This document shows, piece by piece, positions 30,235-33,078 of a stretch of 33,078 nt of DNA (position 1 is its first letter; the number at the start of each line of letters is the position of its first letter). The stretch lies in the NCBI GenBank assembly GCA_019056785.1, contig DXJV01000027.1, forward strand, positions 1 to 33,078. The letters run 5' to 3'. The position numbers were made by a program, and so were the translations under genes. Under the pieces are notes generated by a model. It worked only from the letters and a program-made list of their open reading frames with translations. It did not search any database and was not told the DNA's origin. The stretch comes from Candidatus Heimdallarchaeota archaeon (GTDB lineage Archaea; Asgardarchaeota; Heimdallarchaeia; JABLTI01).

Positions 30235-33078
30235 ATGAGCAACTCTCAAATGCAAAAACAAGCTTCGTCTACAGAAGCACGATTGCGAAAATTGCCCTTT
30301 ACCCATGGAGTGGAAATTGAAAATTTCATTACAAATAAGCAAGGCGACATCCTTGAGGATGGAAAAGAGCTGGTTGCTGTTTGGGATCAAATGTTTAATG
30401 GAGCATTGAAATTCCTGAAAAGTTTGACAAGCACAACAAGCAGTGTCCCCGAGTATATTCGCAAAAAAATTAAACGCGTCGTCCGAAAAGATGTTGAAAG
30501 GCATGGCAAGCTTATTCGCTACGTACAAATTCATTATCAAATTAATGGGCAAACAATTGCCATAAATGTCTTTGGTCCTGATCCAAACATTTCGCAAATA
30601 ACCTGGCTTTTAGAGCTAGTGACGCCCCCTTGTGAATATCTCGAAGAAATAGATTGGTGGATAAATACCCTCTATTTAGCCGCCTCAAGCTCTCTTACTC
30701 GCGGGTATTCAATTCAATCTCTAGGGTTTAATCCACGTCAGAGTGAGTACCGTGCGGGAGTGACTTGTGGTGAACACCACCATCTTGGGGGTTTTAAAAA
30801 TACAAAGGAAAAGAAAGCCGTCTATAACTTAATTCGGGCGTATATCCCCCATTTAATGGCGCTATCAAACACTTCCCCTTTTATAGATGGCAAACCTTCA
30901 GGTAGAATTATCCTGAAAAAAGGTACAGATGGGCGGACATTAATTTTAGCGCCAGATTGTATTCGAAGCTTCCGATTAAAAGAAAACTCCGGGCAATTAG
31001 GACCAAATATCCCTGAATATTTACCATACGTTGGTACAAACTTCCGGCGAGAACAATTCTCTCGCTATGTCCGGAAAGAAATTCCCGATGATCGATATGT
31101 GGATGCTTTTCCATTTACTTCATATGGGACGATTGAATTACGATTCTTTGATACCCAATTTGATCAAAGAATCAGGTTAATGACAATTATTCTCCTCCAA
31201 AGTATCGCTCTAAAAGCAATAAAAATAGTGCGGACCGGCGGAACAATCCCCGAAGTTCGAGGGAATTCACTGTTTGAGCATCGTAAGAGAGCAATTAATT
31301 TTGGGATGTTCGCCAAATTTCAAGGGGACCCCTCTATCGAGCAGCAAGGAGGGGACTTTGTAAAACATTACAATCATAACCCCGAAACCGGAGGTCCACC
31401 TGGAAAAATCTTTGAATCTTTACGCTCGTTAGTTCTTTGGTTAAAAGAGGAATTCCTACAACTCAAAGTCACTGAAGTAGAGATTGCTCCACTTTTAATC
31501 ATGCTCTGGGGGACAAACCGAATCGCGCCACCAATATCACCAACAACATTCATGTTTTACCTTTATGAACAAAATAATTCTGTTGCAAAAGTGATCAATA
31601 GTTTAGGATTGATAAATGGAAAACCATGTAAATCATTTTGTGAATTATTAGGAAGACCAACAACAACATTTCAAGAACTCTTCATGATTAAAACGGCAAA
31701 ACCAAAGACTGCAAAGGATAGCACCAAGAGCCTTTTGGCAAGAAAATTACAACAAGATTCGCGCACCCGCCGAAAAAAGGTGATGGCAAAAGAACGAGCA
31801 AGGTTAAAGGCCAAACAAGCACTTAAAACGAAGATGCTTCGAGAACAGATGAGACGAGAAAAGGAATTGGAGAGAAAACGGCAAGAAAGACTACAAAGAT
31901 TGGAAAAAATCAAACGACCGCCACCAAAACCGGTTCAACGCTCACAAGTGAAAAAACTTAAGCCAACAAAAATACCACCGCCTAAAAAGCCAAAGAAACT
32001 TTCAAGTTCAAAACCAATAACAAAAACCAAAATTCCCTCAAGAAGTGCCACGAAAAAGCCAACAGTAAAAACACAAATCAAGCCAATAAAAAAGCAGGTA
32101 AAGAAGCCTTCTACTAAAAAAACCCCGCAAAAAAAGCAGCCCACAACACTAAAAGTTTCCCAATCTTCAAAGAAGAAAAAAGTAATTACCAAGCAAGCCA
32201 TAGCAAAACATTCGCAAAGCCTTCGACGAAAGACAACGACACCACAAACAAAGCCGAAGGCACAAGCATATGCTTCATCAGTTAGCGCAACAAAACGATA
32301 TACTGCACGTCAAATATCTTTACCAAAACCGGTTACAACGAAAAGAACTGTTACACCAAAAACCATAAAGAAAAAAGCAACTACTAGAACAGCTATTGGA
32401 GTGGTAAAGAAAACAGCAATAACGCCGGAGCTTGTTCCTTTTAGAAACACAAAAATAATTCGGAATATTTTTATTATGAATTGCCCCACAAAAATAGATT
32501 ACAACACCATTTTACCCGTTATTAAGATAAAATGGAAACGCTCTCTCATACAATCATTAAAAACCCTTCCAGTAAATGTAGAAGCTGAAGTAGAAGCAAT
32601 TAGAACAAGAACAAATTACAAGAAAAGAGTCTTCCAGGAAAAAATCATCCTGGAACGGGCGTCTCTTTTAGATAGTTGCTTCTTACCCATCCCAATTGAC
32701 TTGGGTATAGCAAAAGGAGAATTCAGGATAAAGTTCATCGTTCGTGATTTACAGAAACGAAGGATTATAGCCATTGATTATCTTACCATTACAAAAAACG
32801 GTGTCGCCACAGATCGAAAACATACAATTTCAAAATTAAAAATTCCGCCAAATCAAATCGGAGATTCGACTATATCTATTCAAATACAAGCAGCGAAGAA
32901 AAATTTGCGGGGAAAATTAGCCCTCTTAGGGGTTTCACAAAGAGGGATAATCAAACTGTACGAGAAGAAAGCAAAATTCCAATCGGCAAAATTCAGCTTA
33001 GATATTCCGGTTGTTATTCCTGCAAGTATTTGTTCCTCAAATTGGTATGTTTTTGCAACCTTTAGCGCAAGAGGAGCA
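30235..33078 (+). CDS. Giant protein with N-terminal GCS2 (glutamate-cysteine ligase 2/YbdK)-like ligase domain and lysine-rich linker; truncated by window edge
   Basis: The frame is open for all 948 codons and runs off the right edge. Residues about 20-480 match the GCS2 carboxylate-amine ligase fold: HGVEIENF (24-31, metal-binding Glu pair), LLELVTPP (125-132), CGEHHHLGGF (178-187), YIPHLMALSNTSPFIDG (203-219) and YGTIELRFFDTQ (297-308). Residues about 502-561 are a Lys/Arg/Glu-rich helix (RREKELERKRQERLQRLEK). Residues 562-729 are low-complexity Lys, Pro, Thr and Ser. From about 730 a new, folded-looking beta-rich region begins (NIFIMNCPTKIDYNTILPVI). AGGAG at 30221-30225 fixes the ATG. 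Related ligases join amino acids or peptides through amide bonds with ATP. The acceptor is unknown. It sits 29 nt after the amidohydrolase gene. Confidence 0.85.
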   Translation, partial: MSNSQMQKQASSTEARLRKLPFTHGVEIENFITNKQGDILEDGKELVAVWDQMFNGALKFLKSLTSTTSSVPEYIRKKIKRVVRKDVERHGKLIRYVQIHYQINGQTIAINVFGPDPNISQITWLLELVTPPCEYLEEIDWWINTLYLAASSSLTRGYSIQSLGFNPRQSEYRAGVTCGEHHHLGGFKNTKEKKAVYNLIRAYIPHLMALSNTSPFIDGKPSGRIILKKGTDGRTLILAPDCIRSFRLKENSGQLGPNIPEYLPYVGTNFRREQFSRYVRKEIPDDRYVDAFPFTSYGTIELRFFDTQFDQRIRLMTIILLQSIALKAIKIVRTGGTIPEVRGNSLFEHRKRAINFGMFAKFQGDPSIEQQGGDFVKHYNHNPETGGPPGKIFESLRSLVLWLKEEFLQLKVTEVEIAPLLIMLWGTNRIAPPISPTTFMFYLYEQNNSVAKVINSLGLINGKPCKSFCELLGRPTTTFQELFMIKTAKPKTAKDSTKSLLARKLQQDSRTRRKKVMAKERARLKAKQALKTKMLREQMRREKELERKRQERLQRLEKIKRPPPKPVQRSQVKKLKPTKIPPPKKPKKLSSSKPITKTKIPSRSATKKPTVKTQIKPIKKQVKKPSTKKTPQKKQPTTLKVSQSSKKKKVITKQAIAKHSQSLRRKTTTPQTKPKAQAYASSVSATKRYTARQISLPKPVTTKRTVTPKTIKKKATTRTAIGVVKKTAITPELVPFRNTKIIRNIFIMNCPTKIDYNTILPVIKIKWKRSLIQSLKTLPVNVEAEVEAIRTRTNYKKRVFQEKIILERASLLDSCFLPIPIDLGIAKGEFRIKFIVRDLQKRRIIAIDYLTITKNGVATDRKHTISKLKIPPNQIGDSTISIQIQAAKKNLRGKLALLGVSQRGIIKLYEKKAKFQSAKFSLDIPVVIPASICSSNWYVFATFSARGA

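Noticed and set aside
31690..32440. Low-complexity DNA taken for a tandem or CRISPR-like repeat
   Set aside because: There is no fixed repeat unit or spacer; the pattern comes from Lys, Pro and Thr codons in one continuous reading frame.

Overview
This is about 33 kb of AT-rich, gene-dense archaeal DNA. The archaeal assignment rests on several things seen here: a histone-fold protein, TiaS (archaeal tRNA-Ile2 agmatinylcytidine synthetase), CarS (CDP-archaeol synthase), TATA/BRE-like promoters, many TTG/GTG starts and T-rich terminators. A Ras/Rab-like small GTPase with a long disordered tail, a Cdc48-N-like domain fused to a von Willebrand A domain, and several large proteins of no recognisable family make an Asgard (Promethearchaeati) archaeon the most likely source. 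The class cannot be fixed from this window. I see no rRNA, tRNA, CRISPR array, insertion sequence or phage gene; it reads as chromosome backbone with lineage-specific genes mixed in.

Layout: 0.1-5.4 kb holds a histone, an unknown 538-aa protein, tiaS, a lone glycine-cleavage H-like protein, a ThiS/MoaD-like sulfur carrier (minus strand) and pyrF. 5.4-11.8 kb holds an unknown cytoplasmic beta-rich protein (minus), a 998-aa double FtsX/MacB-type permease (plus), and a minus-strand pair: a free Lrp/AsnC-type RAM domain followed by a 10-TM EamA-like transporter that itself ends in a RAM domain. 11.9-13.1 kb holds a GGDEF/GTP-cyclohydrolase-III-like protein followed by a PHP phosphoesterase. 13.1-18.3 kb holds trpS, a membrane protein, carS, a metallo-beta-lactamase nuclease-like protein, a PD-(D/E)XK-like protein and a ketopantoate-reductase-family enzyme. 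18.5-21.4 kb is a three-gene membrane module: NuoD-like, NuoH-like and a 6-TM protein. 21.5-23.6 kb (minus) holds the Cdc48N-vWA protein and a type IV pilin-like protein. 23.9-28.6 kb holds the small GTPase, a ModE-like HTH regulator, a 4-TM protein, a PaaK-like adenylate-forming protein and a phosphofructokinase with PPi-type active-site residues. 28.8 kb to the right edge is an operon of an amidohydrolase and a very large protein (at least 948 aa, running off the window). The latter starts with a GCS2 (glutamate-cysteine ligase type 2/YbdK)-like ligase domain, continues into a Lys/Arg-rich helix and Lys/Pro/Thr-rich linker, and ends in a further domain.

How genes may work together: the most suggestive partnerships are (i) amidohydrolase plus GCS2 ligase with a lysine-rich tail, a possible make/break pair for an amide bond; (ii) the cyclase-fold protein plus PHP phosphoesterase, a possible nucleotide-signalling pair; (iii) the RAM protein plus RAM-tailed transporter, a possible ligand-gated exporter; and (iv) a hydrogenase/complex-I-derived NuoD/NuoH pair stripped of metal ligands. 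These links are inferences from adjacency and domain content. Family assignments are by eye from motifs and no database search was run.
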